Positions 54,037 through 63,389 of a DNA stretch of 64,000 nt are shown one piece after another. The translations under genes were made by a program, and so were the position numbers. Origin of the DNA: Marinomonas sp. UCMA 3892 (GTDB lineage: Bacteria > Pseudomonadota > Gammaproteobacteria > Pseudomonadales > Marinomonadaceae); assembly GCF_012726345.1 (NCBI RefSeq), contig NZ_PTXN01000001.1:210265-274264 (forward strand), given 5' to 3'. The notes under the pieces were generated by a model. The model had not been told where the DNA came from. It saw only the letters and a list, made by a program, of their open reading frames with translations, and made no database searches. Numbering within the stretch: the stretch's first letter is position 1; the number at the start of each line of letters is the position of its first letter.

Positions 54037-55122
54037 ATGAAATCCTTAAAACTCACAACTCTTGTTGCTGCAACCGCAGTAGCATTAAGTGCTTTCTCTT
54101 TACCTGCTTTCGCAGCAGAAAAAGTCTACAAATTAAAAATGGCCGAGACTTGGGCAACTAACTTTCCTATCTTTGGTGATGCACCAAGGAACATGGTTCG
54201 TATTGCAGAAGAAATGTCTGGTGGCCGTCTTAAAATCACCATCGATTCTGCTAACAAACATAAAGCGCCTTTGGGTGTGTTTGATATGGTGCGTTCTGGT
54301 CAGTATGACTTAGGTCACTCCGCGTCTTATTATTGGAAAGGTAAAGTTCCTAATACTGTTTATTTCACCACTATGCCTTTTGGTATGACTGCGCCAGAGC
54401 AATACGGCTGGTTCTATTATGGTGATGGTATGAAGTTGATGGAAAAAGTGTATCAACCATTCGGTTTGCTTTCTTTCCCAGGTGGTAATACTGGCGTACA
54501 GATGGGCGGTTGGTTCAGAAAAGAGATCAATTCCGTTGAGGACCTACAAGGTCTGAAAATGCGTATTCCAGGTTTTGCCGGTGAAGTGTTAGCAAAACTA
54601 GGCGCAAAACCAACCAATATTCCACCAGGCGAGTTATACACAGCACTTGAGCGTAACACGATTGATGCGCTTGAATGGGTAGGGCCATCACTTGATTTGC
54701 GTATGGGCTTCCACAAAATTGCGCCTTATTACTACACAGGTTGGCATGAGCCTGCAACGGAACTTCAGTTCCTTGTGAACGAACGGACGTGGAAAAAGTT
54801 ACCAGACGATCTTCGTGAAATTCTACGCGTAGCGATGAAGGTTTCAGCCTATGATATGTATATTCAGAGCTACCATGAAAGTGGTGTGAACTGGGCGACG
54901 ATGAAGTCTGAGTACCCAGATATTCAAGTTAAAACCTTTCCTCAACCTGTTTTGAATGCGATGAAAAAAGCCAACGACGAACTTTTGACGGAAGAAGCCG
55001 CGAAAGATCCATTAGCGAAAGAAATTATCGATTCTCAGGCTGCGTACATGAAAACAGCACGTGTTTGGTCGAATATCTCCGATCGCGCTTATCTTGAAAG
55101 CGTTGACCGTCTAGATCAATAA
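54037..55122 (+). CDS. TRAP transporter substrate-binding protein (TakP-like), system 3
   Basis: A 361-residue periplasmic protein with a Sec signal (M-K-S-L-K-L-T-T-L, cleavage after A-F-A). It resembles the TakP group that binds 2-oxo acids such as pyruvate: A-E-T-W-A at the mature start, M-R-I-P-G-F-A-G-E-V with the carboxylate Arg, A-L-E-W-V-G-P-S-L-D and Y-Y-Y-T-G-W-H-E-P. ATG 54037 is preferred because AGGA lies at workable distance; ATG 54025 abuts it. The ligand assignment is by family resemblance only. Confidence 0.9.
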   Translation: MKSLKLTTLVAATAVALSAFSLPAFAAEKVYKLKMAETWATNFPIFGDAPRNMVRIAEEMSGGRLKITIDSANKHKAPLGVFDMVRSGQYDLGHSASYYWKGKVPNTVYFTTMPFGMTAPEQYGWFYYGDGMKLMEKVYQPFGLLSFPGGNTGVQMGGWFRKEINSVEDLQGLKMRIPGFAGEVLAKLGAKPTNIPPGELYTALERNTIDALEWVGPSLDLRMGFHKIAPYYYTGWHEPATELQFLVNERTWKKLPDDLREILRVAMKVSAYDMYIQSYHESGVNWATMKSEYPDIQVKTFPQPVLNAMKKANDELLTEEAAKDPLAKEIIDSQAAYMKTARVWSNISDRAYLESVDRLDQ

Positions 55123-55187
55123 AACCTCTGACAGGGTGAGTGAGTACTTAGTATGACCTCGCCCTTTGTCTTTTCTAGGAGTTTGTT

Positions 55188-55727
55188 ATGTGGTTAATCG
55201 GCCTAGAACGGGGTATCACTCGTTTTTCGAATCTACTGGGTATTATTTCTACCATCTTATTTATTGGCTTGTTGTTTAATGTTTTTTACGACGTTTTGAT
55301 GCGTTATGCCTTTAACGATGTGTCGATCGGTATGCAGGAGCTGGAGTGGCATTTATATGCTGCGATTTTCTTATTAGGCATTCCTTACGGTATTCAGCAT
55401 GGTGGTCATGTACGTGTGGATTTGATCTATGAAAATCTATCGATTCGCGGAAAAGCTTGGATCGATTTGTTTGGTTGTGTTGTGTTTCTAATGCCTTTCA
55501 CCATATTGGTTGGTTATTACGGTGTAGGCTTTTCTTATGAGGCTTTTTCCCTTGGTGAAACCAGTGGCGATCCAGGTGGTTTGCCTTATCGTTGGATCAT
55601 TAAAGCGGTTATTCCTGTTGCTTTTTTCTCTATGGCAATCAGTGGATTAGGAATGATTATTCGCTGCATCAATGTGCTGCGCGGCGTAAGTGAAGAAGGT
55701 TTTTCACATCCGCCTATTCAACATTAA
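55188..55727 (+). CDS. TRAP transporter small permease (DctQ-like), system 3
   Basis: A 179-residue membrane protein with four hydrophobic segments (about 15-38, 48-70, 90-112, 135-160). The family pattern is visible in D-V-L-M-R-Y-A-F-N, M-Q-E-L-E-W-H-L-Y-A and G-H-V-R-V-D-L-I-Y. AGGAG lies seven bases before the ATG. A weak hairpin (GGGTGAG with CTCGCCC, 55134-55164) lies between this gene and the binding-protein gene. Confidence 0.9.
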   Translation: MWLIGLERGITRFSNLLGIISTILFIGLLFNVFYDVLMRYAFNDVSIGMQELEWHLYAAIFLLGIPYGIQHGGHVRVDLIYENLSIRGKAWIDLFGCVVFLMPFTILVGYYGVGFSYEAFSLGETSGDPGGLPYRWIIKAVIPVAFFSMAISGLGMIIRCINVLRGVSEEGFSHPPIQH

Positions 55728-55760
55728 TTCTTGTCTCCATTTTAAGCTTGTAGGTTATTT

Positions 55761-57050
55761 ATGATTGGAATAATCATGTTTTTTGTTGCCCTAGTATTGC
55801 TTTTACTGGGGTTTCCTGTGGCCTTTACCTTTGGTGGTGTGGCCTTGATTTTCGGTGTCTTTGCCGAAGGTTTTGATATGTTTGCTTTTATGCCGTTCCG
55901 CATTCAAAGCTACATGGAAAATACGGTAATGATGGCGGTGCCTTTGTTTGTGTTTATGGGCATCGTGTTGCAAAAGACCAAGCTAGCAGAGCAATTGCTG
56001 GAAGCCATGGGTAAACTGTTTGGTGGAGTACGCGGCGGCTTGGCGATTTCTACTATTCTTGTTGGGGCTTTATTAGCGGCATCGACTGGTGTGGTTGGGG
56101 CGAGTGTGGTGGCAATGGGGCTGATTTCTTTGCCAGTAATGCTGAAATACAACTACAGCAAGTCTTTAGCCTGCGGCACAATTTGTGCGTCTGGTACCTT
56201 GGGGCAAATCATTCCACCATCGATTATTTTGATCATCTTGGGGGATGTTTTGGGTATTCCCGTAGGCGATCTTTTTCATGCGGCTTTGTTTCCCGGCATG
56301 ATTTTAATTGCTTGCTATATTGTTTATATCTTGATCCTTACCTTTTTAAAACCCGAGCTAGCGCCAGCTATGCCGCAGGATTTAGATAATGAAACACGCG
56401 CACAACAAATCCGCAGCGCACTAAAAGCGATTATCCCGCCTTTGGCTTTGGTGTTGATTGTGTTGGGCTCGATCTTTACAGGGATTGCCACACCAACCGA
56501 GTCTTCTGCGTTAGGTGGCATGGGCGCGATAGTATTAGCGCTTATTTATCGTCAATTTAGCTGGAAAATGCTCTACGACAGTGGACTGGAAACAGTAAAA
56601 GTTACGGCCATGGTATTTGCTATTCTGATGGGCGCAACCGCCTTCTCTATGGCGTTTAGTTACACGGGTGGCGATGCGATTGTCGAAGAGGTTTTACTGA
56701 ATCTTCCTGGTGAAAAATGGGGCTTTATTATCTTAGCCATGATTGCCATTTTGATCTTAGGTTTCTTTATCGACTTTGTTGAAATCGCATTTATTATTGT
56801 GCCTATTTTGGCCCCTGTTGCCGAAGCATTGGGTATCAATATGGTGTGGTTCGCGATTTTGATTGCGATGAATCTACAGACATCCTTTTTAACACCGCCG
56901 TTTGGTTTTAGTCTATTCTATTTAAAAGGAGTGGCGCCCAGTTCGATTAGAACAATGGATATTTATAAAGGTGTCATGCCGTTTATATTGATCCAGATCC
57001 TCGTTTTGGTCAGTATTATGGTTTTTCCTGAGTTATATGGAATGGACTGA
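55761..57050 (+). CDS. TRAP transporter large permease (DctM-like), system 3
   Basis: A 429-residue carrier with about twelve to fourteen hydrophobic segments. Conserved parts are L-L-A-A-S-T-G-V-V-G-A-S-V-V, G-T-L-G-Q-I-I-P-P-S-I-I-L-I, G-I-A-T-P-T-E-S-S-A-L-G, and the C-terminal T-P-P-F-G-F-S-L-F-Y. It differs from systems 1 and 2 and pairs with TakP-type binding proteins. It is followed by a terminator and a Cache-domain sensor kinase, a common arrangement for regulated TRAP systems. Confidence 0.94.
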   Translation: MIGIIMFFVALVLLLLGFPVAFTFGGVALIFGVFAEGFDMFAFMPFRIQSYMENTVMMAVPLFVFMGIVLQKTKLAEQLLEAMGKLFGGVRGGLAISTILVGALLAASTGVVGASVVAMGLISLPVMLKYNYSKSLACGTICASGTLGQIIPPSIILIILGDVLGIPVGDLFHAALFPGMILIACYIVYILILTFLKPELAPAMPQDLDNETRAQQIRSALKAIIPPLALVLIVLGSIFTGIATPTESSALGGMGAIVLALIYRQFSWKMLYDSGLETVKVTAMVFAILMGATAFSMAFSYTGGDAIVEEVLLNLPGEKWGFIILAMIAILILGFFIDFVEIAFIIVPILAPVAEALGINMVWFAILIAMNLQTSFLTPPFGFSLFYLKGVAPSSIRTMDIYKGVMPFILIQILVLVSIMVFPELYGMD

Positions 57051-57076
57051 TTCTAAGATGGTTTAGACTCTAGTTT

Positions 57077-57102
57077 AAAAGCGGGTATTGCCCGCTTTTT
57101 TG
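57077..57102 (+). terminator. Terminator of TRAP operon 3
   Basis: AAAAGCGGG-TATTG-CCCGCTTTTTT: perfect stem and T-run, 26 bases after the dctM stop. Confidence 0.92.
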
Positions 57103-57176
57103 CTATTTTAGGAATACTAAGAACGAGTTAAATATATGATCTTGACAGTATAAAATAATAAAAAAGGTCTTTATCC

Positions 57177-58520
57177 GTGGGATTAAAAAGTAAAATTATT
57201 CTCCTTGCCGTTGCGCCTTTAATTGTCGCGACAGCCATCATTACCTATCTGGGCTTTCAATCTGCTCGCGAATTAGCTTCGCAAGAGCTGTCTATTTATG
57301 AATTCAATTTAGTAAATGCTAAAAAGTTGGCGTTGAAGAATCACGTTAATATTGCTATGTCAGCTATTCGTCCAATATTGGAGGATGATCAGCTAAGTGA
57401 TGCTGAAGCACAAAGTAGAGTGAAAAAAATTCTGGAAGGGTTAAGTTACGAAGATGACGGTTATTTCTTCGCCTATGAAATGTCTGGGATAAATTTAGTC
57501 CATCCAACTCAGCCGAATTTTGTCGGTAAAAATTTATGGAACTTCCAGGATCGCACTGGAAACTACTTAATCCAAGGCCTAATTCGCGCGGCTCAGGCGG
57601 GTGGTGGTTATCACAGATACATTTGGGAAAAGCCGCCATTAATGAAGCAAGAAGATAAGTTGGGCTATGTAGTCGCTATTGATCGGTGGCATTGGATAAT
57701 GGGCACCGGACTGTATCTTGATGATATTTACGCAGAGCTAGCCAAAACCAAAGCCACCATGAATGACAATATTCAGCGCAGCTTTTTTACTGTGATTGCT
57801 GTGGTTGTAGTAACTGTGGTTTTGGTTATTTTGTTAGGCTTGGCGATTAATCTTCATGAGCACAAATTAGCGGACTCAAGACTAAAAGAACTCGCTCAAC
57901 GTTTCATGCGTCTGCAAGTTAATGAAAGACGAGGTTTTTCTCGTGAACTTCATGATGGTATTAATCAATTATTGGTAAGCTGTAAGTTTCGTATTGAGTT
58001 AGCGGAAAATAAATTAAAGCGCGGGCATGAAAAAGAAGTGATTCATCAGGAATTGGCGAAAGCAGGAGATCTGATTAATCAGACCATCAGTGAGGTGCGA
58101 CAGATTTCCCATAATTTACGACCAACCTTATTGGATGATTTAGGTTTGGATACGGCGCTTAAAGCCTTGATTGATCAATTTATGGAACGCACTGAAATTC
58201 AGGTCACATATAGTTTTGATGTGTCTACTAAGTTACCTGATGAAATAGAGATTGCGGTTTATCGTCTAACTCAAGAGTCGTTAACCAATATTGAAAAGCA
58301 CGCTCAAGCCAAAAATATTTCACTGCAAGTTTTGCTATCTCATCGACATGTGATGTTTGAGTGTTTGGACGACGGCAAAGGCATCTCGAAAAAATCAGAT
58401 CTGTGTTCAGGGATTGGTTTGATCAATATGCGCGAGCGGCTTGAACTCATTGGTGGAGACTTCCTTATTGAGTCACAAAAAGACAAGGGCACACGAATTT
58501 ATGCAATATTGCCAATTTAA
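57177..58520 (+). CDS. Cache-domain sensor histidine kinase (NarL-type)
   Basis: A 447-residue inner-membrane sensor. A first membrane segment (about 8-25) and a second (about 203-225) enclose a periplasmic single Cache domain (about 30-195, with G-Y-F-F-A-Y-E-M-S-G and W-H-W-I-M-G-T-G-L-Y). The cytoplasmic part has a HisKA_3 dimer helix with phospho-acceptor His259 in S-R-E-L-H-D-G and an ATPase domain ending D-D-G-K-G-I and G-I-G-L-I-N-M-R-E-R. The start is GTG. Such kinases work with a NarL/FixJ response regulator; none follows here, and the only one in the window is the IS5-truncated gene at 63390. Confidence 0.9.
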   Translation: MGLKSKIILLAVAPLIVATAIITYLGFQSARELASQELSIYEFNLVNAKKLALKNHVNIAMSAIRPILEDDQLSDAEAQSRVKKILEGLSYEDDGYFFAYEMSGINLVHPTQPNFVGKNLWNFQDRTGNYLIQGLIRAAQAGGGYHRYIWEKPPLMKQEDKLGYVVAIDRWHWIMGTGLYLDDIYAELAKTKATMNDNIQRSFFTVIAVVVVTVVLVILLGLAINLHEHKLADSRLKELAQRFMRLQVNERRGFSRELHDGINQLLVSCKFRIELAENKLKRGHEKEVIHQELAKAGDLINQTISEVRQISHNLRPTLLDDLGLDTALKALIDQFMERTEIQVTYSFDVSTKLPDEIEIAVYRLTQESLTNIEKHAQAKNISLQVLLSHRHVMFECLDDGKGISKKSDLCSGIGLINMRERLELIGGDFLIESQKDKGTRIYAILPI

Positions 58521-58686
58521 TAAAAGTGCCTTTTTTAGATACACGTATTGTAGAAAAATTAAGCTAAGTTGAGTTTATTGTGGTGGCAGGATAAACGGTA
58601 GTTTAGGTGTATCACCTTTTACTGGACTGAGATAATAGTTTATTGTCACAGGCCATGATCTTAGCTACTAATTGATAAAAATCCAT

Positions 58687-59424
58687 ATGACTAATGAACC
58701 ATTTCGTACGATTTTACTTATTGAAGATGACCTTAAGCTTGCTGAATTAATAACAAGTTATTTAGGTCAGCAAGGTTTTGTCGTTCATCATGCCGATGAT
58801 GGCCAGAAAGGGCTGGAATTGGCCGAAATAATACAGCTTCAACTCATTATTCTTGACTTGATGTTACCTAATCTTGATGGCTTAACAGTCTGCAGGCGGT
58901 TGCAAACTTGGTATCAAGGGGCGCTCTTGATTTTGACAGCCAGCGGGGATGATATGGATCAGGTCGCAGCATTAGAGATGGGGGCTGATGATTTTGTTAA
59001 TAAGCCTATTCATCCACGGGTATTGCTGGCTAGAGTCAGAGCTCTGTTACGCCGTGATGAAAAAAGAGCAAATCCTTTATCTCAAGCTTCCACAATCAAT
59101 AATGATCAACTAATTTTCGATAGCCTTAAAATTAATATTGGGCGCAGACAAGTTGAGCTGGCAGGAGAGTTAATCAAACTAACGGAAACAGAGTTTGAGT
59201 TATTGTGGTTACTTGCTAGTAACCCTGAGAAAACAGTGTCACGAGATGAAATAAGCCAGTCGTTACGTGGAATTGAATATGATGGTTTAGACCGTTCAAT
59301 TGATAACAAAATTGTTTCATTGAGAAAAAAGCTAGGTGATACCAATGGGTTACCTCGTAGAATAATTACTGTACGCGGTAAAGGTTATCTTTTTATTACT
59401 GATCAGTGGCAAACGAATGACTAA
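58687..59424 (+). CDS. OmpR family response regulator (RstA-like)
   Basis: A 245-residue regulator with an intact receiver domain (acidic E13/D14/D15, phospho-Asp57, switch Thr in L-T-A-S and Lys in V-N-K-P) and a winged-helix DNA-binding domain (about 140-235). The stretch L-R-G-I-E-Y-D-G-L-D-R-S-I-D in the DNA-binding domain is close to that of E. coli RstA. ATG 58687 is used; a TTG at 58672 is in frame, and neither has a strong ribosome-binding site. The kinase gene overlaps its end by eight bases. Likely target: eptA downstream. Confidence 0.88.
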   Translation: MTNEPFRTILLIEDDLKLAELITSYLGQQGFVVHHADDGQKGLELAEIIQLQLIILDLMLPNLDGLTVCRRLQTWYQGALLILTASGDDMDQVAALEMGADDFVNKPIHPRVLLARVRALLRRDEKRANPLSQASTINNDQLIFDSLKINIGRRQVELAGELIKLTETEFELLWLLASNPEKTVSRDEISQSLRGIEYDGLDRSIDNKIVSLRKKLGDTNGLPRRIITVRGKGYLFITDQWQTND

Positions 59425-60790
59425 AGACGATCAATTAATACAGACCCATGACAGTGTTATACGGCCTAAGTCTTCTAAACTGGCATCATCTGAATCTAAT
59501 TTTTTTGGTAAAACCTTACTAAAACAGTTTATTGGCATGTACTTGGCGTTAATAGTTTTGTTTTTTGTTTGTACAACAGGAAACGAAATGTTTTTCAATA
59601 GGATTTTTCATGAGGAGCTGAAAGAGGATAAAACTCGTGATTATCAAACTGATTTCATGTTAGTGAAAGCACTTTACCACACTCTTTCTAGTGAAGAGTT
59701 GAAAACTTTGCTACAAGATATAAATACCTCTTCGAATATCCCAATAGAAATCATTCCTTTGGAGCAGTTGATACTGACTGAAACTCAGCTTAGCGACCTT
59801 CAGCAGGGCATTCCTGTTTGGCCTTCTTCCTCTAAGGATCTTCATTTTCGTCTCATTGCGCCTAATATGGTTGTAAAAATTGGCCCAATGCAAGAGAGCG
59901 AAATGGCTAAGTTTATATTGCTGGCTTTTGAATATTTTCCACTGTTTATATTTTTTGGCTTTGCTTTGTTTTGGGTGTTGGGTATGCAATATCGATTAGT
60001 GAAGCTAGAGCATGTTGCCAATTCATTTAGTCAGGGGAACTTTGATATTCGGGCACCAGAAGGGGCTTTAGCATTGGGTAACCTTAATGCAACATTTAAC
60101 TTGATGTCTGAGCGGCTGAAGCGGCTTTTTGAAAGCCAAAGAAATTTAATAAATGCCGTTTCACATGAGCTACGTTCTCCTATTGGGCGCCTTAGATTTC
60201 AATTAGAAATGGTTGCTGATACATCGGATAGAAATCTAATAAATCAACACTTGTTAGGCATGAGTGCTGACATAGATGATATGGATCAGATGGTTCATGA
60301 ACTACTGAGTTATACCAAACTTGAGAATTCAGAGCCGCTACTGAAGCTCGAAAAAATTGATATTGCCGACTGGTTACTGAAACAACAGCGACATCTCGCG
60401 ACAGAAATTAATACAGAAATAAGCTTGAGCTTGCCAACTAAAGGCTTACTAGTGGAGATGGAGCCACAATTAATGTCGCGATTATTACGTAACTTAGTGA
60501 GTAATGCGGACAAATATACTCAAACGACTATAGCAATTGGGGTCAGCATAGAGGATCTACAATATAAGTTATGGGTCGATGATGATGGTCATGGCATTAC
60601 TGAGGAGCAGGCCGTACACATATTTGAACCTTTTACTCGACTTGACGTGAGTCGTAATCGAGAAACTGGAGGGTATGGTTTAGGTTTGGCTATTGTCGCA
60701 CAGATAGCCCGCCAGCATAGTGGTAGGGTGAGTGTCCTTCGTAGTGAGTATGGTGGTACCAGAATGTTAGTGACTTGGCCTGTAGGATAG
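59417..60790 (+). CDS. Sensor histidine kinase (RstB-like)
   Basis: A 457-residue inner-membrane kinase: membrane segments at about 38-55 and 168-190, a periplasmic sensor of about 110 residues between, a HAMP region, then the phospho-acceptor His250 in V-S-H-E-L-R-S-P-I-G-R-L-R and an ATPase domain with L-V-S-N-A-D-K-Y, D-D-D-G-H-G-I and G-G-Y-G-L-G-L-A-I-V. The R-S-P-I-G-R-L-R box resembles RstB. Its signal is unknown. It forms a two-component pair with the overlapping regulator gene. Confidence 0.9.
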   Translation: MTKDDQLIQTHDSVIRPKSSKLASSESNFFGKTLLKQFIGMYLALIVLFFVCTTGNEMFFNRIFHEELKEDKTRDYQTDFMLVKALYHTLSSEELKTLLQDINTSSNIPIEIIPLEQLILTETQLSDLQQGIPVWPSSSKDLHFRLIAPNMVVKIGPMQESEMAKFILLAFEYFPLFIFFGFALFWVLGMQYRLVKLEHVANSFSQGNFDIRAPEGALALGNLNATFNLMSERLKRLFESQRNLINAVSHELRSPIGRLRFQLEMVADTSDRNLINQHLLGMSADIDDMDQMVHELLSYTKLENSEPLLKLEKIDIADWLLKQQRHLATEINTEISLSLPTKGLLVEMEPQLMSRLLRNLVSNADKYTQTTIAIGVSIEDLQYKLWVDDDGHGITEEQAVHIFEPFTRLDVSRNRETGGYGLGLAIVAQIARQHSGRVSVLRSEYGGTRMLVTWPVG

Positions 60791-60977
60791 TTTTATTAAT
60801 CGCTATTGAAATTATGTTATTAAACGTTTTCTAAACATCAAGCTGTGATGAACCTTTGTGAACTCTAAAATGAGTTTTCAAAGATCTGACGACTGGTGCT
60901 TATTGTTAGGCTTTATCTACTATTTTGTTATGTCTCGTTGTTCTAATACATAGCGACGACACTGCATTACAATGGAG

Positions 60978-61010
60978 GGACATTCATAGGACATTAACAC
61001 GACATAACTA
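60978..61010 (+). promoter_or_regulatory. Three 11-bp-period direct repeats upstream of eptA
   Basis: GGACATTCATA, GGACATTAACA and CGACATAACTA follow each other without gaps. Direct repeats at 11-base steps are the classic layout of OmpR-family regulator sites. They lie 54 bases before the eptA ATG and downstream of the RstAB-like genes, so that regulator is the first candidate to bind. Confidence 0.6.
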
Positions 61011-61033
61011 AGGCAACGAATCAGGCATATTTC

Positions 61034-61051
61034 TATCCATTAAAATGGATA
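61034..61051 (+). promoter_or_regulatory. Leader inverted repeat before eptA
   Basis: TATCCATT and AATGGATA are separated by two bases and end just before the AGAAGAG ribosome-binding site. In mRNA the loop would be too tight to use all pairs, but a stem near the start codon could affect translation; as DNA it could be an operator. Confidence 0.35.
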
Positions 61052-61063
61052 TAGAGAAGAGAT

Positions 61064-62770
61064 ATGTTAGCCAGTTGTAAATACGTCAGTCAGTTTTTTT
61101 TCTTTGCAGTCAGGCTCATGCGGAAGTGGCCATTAGTTGTATTACAACTTCCGAAAAAAATAACTTTAAGTGCCAGTGTTTTTAGTCTTATTTTAGCAGC
61201 TATACTGGTGCTATTTTATAATTTTTCACTATGGAAAAATGTATTTAACCTACCTTATTCTATGTCTTTATGGAATATTAGTTTTTTCTTTTCGTTATTT
61301 ATTCTGCTCGTTGCTTTTATTAACCTGTTGCTGCTTGTTACAACATTTCCATATATTCAAAAGCCTATTGCACTTGTTGTTTTATATTTGGCCGCAGGTG
61401 CCAGTTATTTTATGGATACTTATGGTATTTTGATTGACAGGGATATGGTTCAGAATACATTTGAAACTGATGTGTCTGAAGCATCTGAGTTACTATCAAT
61501 TAGATTCTTCGCCTATATATTTCTTTTTGGCATAGTGCCGTCAGTTATTGTCTGGCAGGTTAGAATTAAACAGAGCTCTGTATCAAAAGAGTTACTTAGC
61601 CGGCTAATTAGTGGTGTTTCTAGCCTGTTGGTGATAATTTTGATACTCATGACTTTTTATCAAGATTACTCTTCTTTTTTTCGTAATAATCGTCATTTTA
61701 GGCATTTGATAAATCCTATTAATTTTATTTATGCAACGGCGTCTTATGCTTCTAGCGTATTCGGTTCCGAAAAAAATCCGCCAAAAGCCATTGCTTTAGA
61801 CGCTGAAAAATTAACAATGCTAGCAGCTAACGGAAAGCATAATTTGACTGTCTTGGTCGTTGGTGAAACCGCTCGTGCTGCTAATTTCTCACTCAATGGC
61901 TATAGTCGCGAGACTAATCCAAAGCTCGAAAAGCGTGATGTTATCAATTTTACCAATGTATCTTCTTGCGGAACATCAACAGCAGTCTCTGTGCCTTGTA
62001 TGTTTTCTAAGTTTGAGAGAACAGACTATAGCCCGTCAAAATCAAAAGAATTTGAAGGATTATTAGATGTGCTTGTGCGAGTAGGTGTTTCTGTTTTATG
62101 GCGGGAGAATAATTCCGGTTGTAAAGGCGTATGCGATCGGGTTCCAACAGATGAGTTGAGTAAAGAAAATAACGAATTTTGGTGTAATAGTAAGGAGTGT
62201 TTCGACGAGATTCTTCTAAATAAACTAGATGAAAAAGTCGCAAGTTTTAATCAAGATGTTTTTATTGTATTACATCAAAAAGGAAGTCATGGACCTGCTT
62301 ATTATCAACGCTACCCACAAGAATTTGAAAAATTTACCCCCGTATGTAAAACCAATCAATTGCAAACCTGTACACAACAGGAGATTACAAATGCTTATGA
62401 CAATTCTCTTTTATACACAGATCACTTTTTAAATGAAGTTATTGAGTTTTTAATTAGACAGTCGAAAACTTACAATACATCAATGATATATCTTTCAGAT
62501 CATGGTGAATCTTTAGGTGAGAATAATATGTATTTGCATGGTGCGCCTTACTTTATAGCACCTTCTGAACAGACACATATTCCATTCCTACTTTGGTTTT
62601 CTGAAGAATATCAAGCTGCTAATCGAGTAAGTGTTTCATGTTTGATAGAAAAAAGCGAACAACCTATTTCCCAGGATAATTTGTTTCACTCTGTTTTGGG
62701 TATTAACAATATAGAGACGAAAATATATAAGAAAGAGCTAGATATATTTAGCTCTTGCCGTGAGAACTAA
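61064..62770 (+). CDS. eptA: Lipid A phosphoethanolamine transferase
   Basis: A 568-residue inner-membrane enzyme of the EptA/MCR family, which adds phosphoethanolamine to lipid A and lowers envelope negative charge. Five membrane helices fill the first 200 residues. The periplasmic domain holds the zinc and catalytic residues: Glu268 (V-G-E-T-A-R-A), nucleophile Thr304 (S-S-C-G-T-S-T-A) and Asp479/His480 (L-S-D-H-G-E-S-L). Three or more Cys pairs are present. The N-terminus is about 20 residues longer than usual; a second in-frame ATG lies at 61118. dgkA follows closely, and an RstAB-like system precedes. Confidence 0.94.
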   Translation: MLASCKYVSQFFFFAVRLMRKWPLVVLQLPKKITLSASVFSLILAAILVLFYNFSLWKNVFNLPYSMSLWNISFFFSLFILLVAFINLLLLVTTFPYIQKPIALVVLYLAAGASYFMDTYGILIDRDMVQNTFETDVSEASELLSIRFFAYIFLFGIVPSVIVWQVRIKQSSVSKELLSRLISGVSSLLVIILILMTFYQDYSSFFRNNRHFRHLINPINFIYATASYASSVFGSEKNPPKAIALDAEKLTMLAANGKHNLTVLVVGETARAANFSLNGYSRETNPKLEKRDVINFTNVSSCGTSTAVSVPCMFSKFERTDYSPSKSKEFEGLLDVLVRVGVSVLWRENNSGCKGVCDRVPTDELSKENNEFWCNSKECFDEILLNKLDEKVASFNQDVFIVLHQKGSHGPAYYQRYPQEFEKFTPVCKTNQLQTCTQQEITNAYDNSLLYTDHFLNEVIEFLIRQSKTYNTSMIYLSDHGESLGENNMYLHGAPYFIAPSEQTHIPFLLWFSEEYQAANRVSVSCLIEKSEQPISQDNLFHSVLGINNIETKIYKKELDIFSSCREN

Positions 62771-62803
62771 TTTATGAAATTTAATACGAAAGGAAATGAA
62801 GAG

Positions 62804-63196
62804 ATGGAAAATAATGTTCTTAAGTCTAATGGTAGTGGTATAGGAAGAATTATTAAGGCTGGGCGATGTTCTATGCAAGGGTTTAAGGCGGTATACAAAT
62901 ATGAGGCTGCTTTCCGACAGGAATTATTACTAGCCGTCGTTATGTTTCCTGTCAGTTTTTTTGTTGCAACAGACCTCATTCAATTAGCTTTACTTAATGG
63001 TGCTATATTGATAGTGCTATTAGTTGAAATAATAAATTCTGCGCTAGAAGCTGTAGTTGATCGAATTGGTTTCGAGTGGCATGAGCTGTCAGGTAGAGCG
63101 AAAGATTTAGGTTCTTCGGCCGTTCTTCTTTCATTGGTGTTATATGGCCTTATTTGGATTAGTATTATTTATAAGAACTTTCTAGTAGGAAATTAA
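62804..63196 (+). CDS. dgkA: Diacylglycerol kinase
   Basis: A 130-residue inner-membrane kinase that returns diacylglycerol, the by-product of phosphoethanolamine transfer from phosphatidylethanolamine, to phosphatidic acid. Three membrane helices are present, with the catalytic E-I-I-N-S-A-L-E-A-V-V-D-R-I and the A-K-D-L-G-S-S-A-V segments. ATG 62804 follows AAAGGAAATGAAGAG; ATG 62774 is in frame but poorly supported. It starts 33 bases after eptA, so the two act together in lipid A remodelling. Confidence 0.94.
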   Translation: MENNVLKSNGSGIGRIIKAGRCSMQGFKAVYKYEAAFRQELLLAVVMFPVSFFVATDLIQLALLNGAILIVLLVEIINSALEAVVDRIGFEWHELSGRAKDLGSSAVLLSLVLYGLIWISIIYKNFLVGN

Positions 63197-63224
63197 CAGC
63201 TTAATAGTGAGCTAGTATTCAAAG

Positions 63225-63256
63225 AAATCGGGTGTTTTTCATATCCCGATTTTTTG
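63225..63256 (+). terminator. eptA-dgkA terminator
   Basis: AAATCGGG, a twelve-base loop, CCCGATTTTTT and more T residues, 28 bases after dgkA. Confidence 0.88.
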
Positions 63257-63389
63257 TTTTTGTGGGTTTTCAGAGTAAAGTGGCGCATTATATTAAGTCT
63301 TGAAAAGGCAGAAACTTCGAACATATGCAGTTTTACCTATCAGATAATCGATTATCCTTTCATATTGAAATAATAAAAAGAGTTAACGT

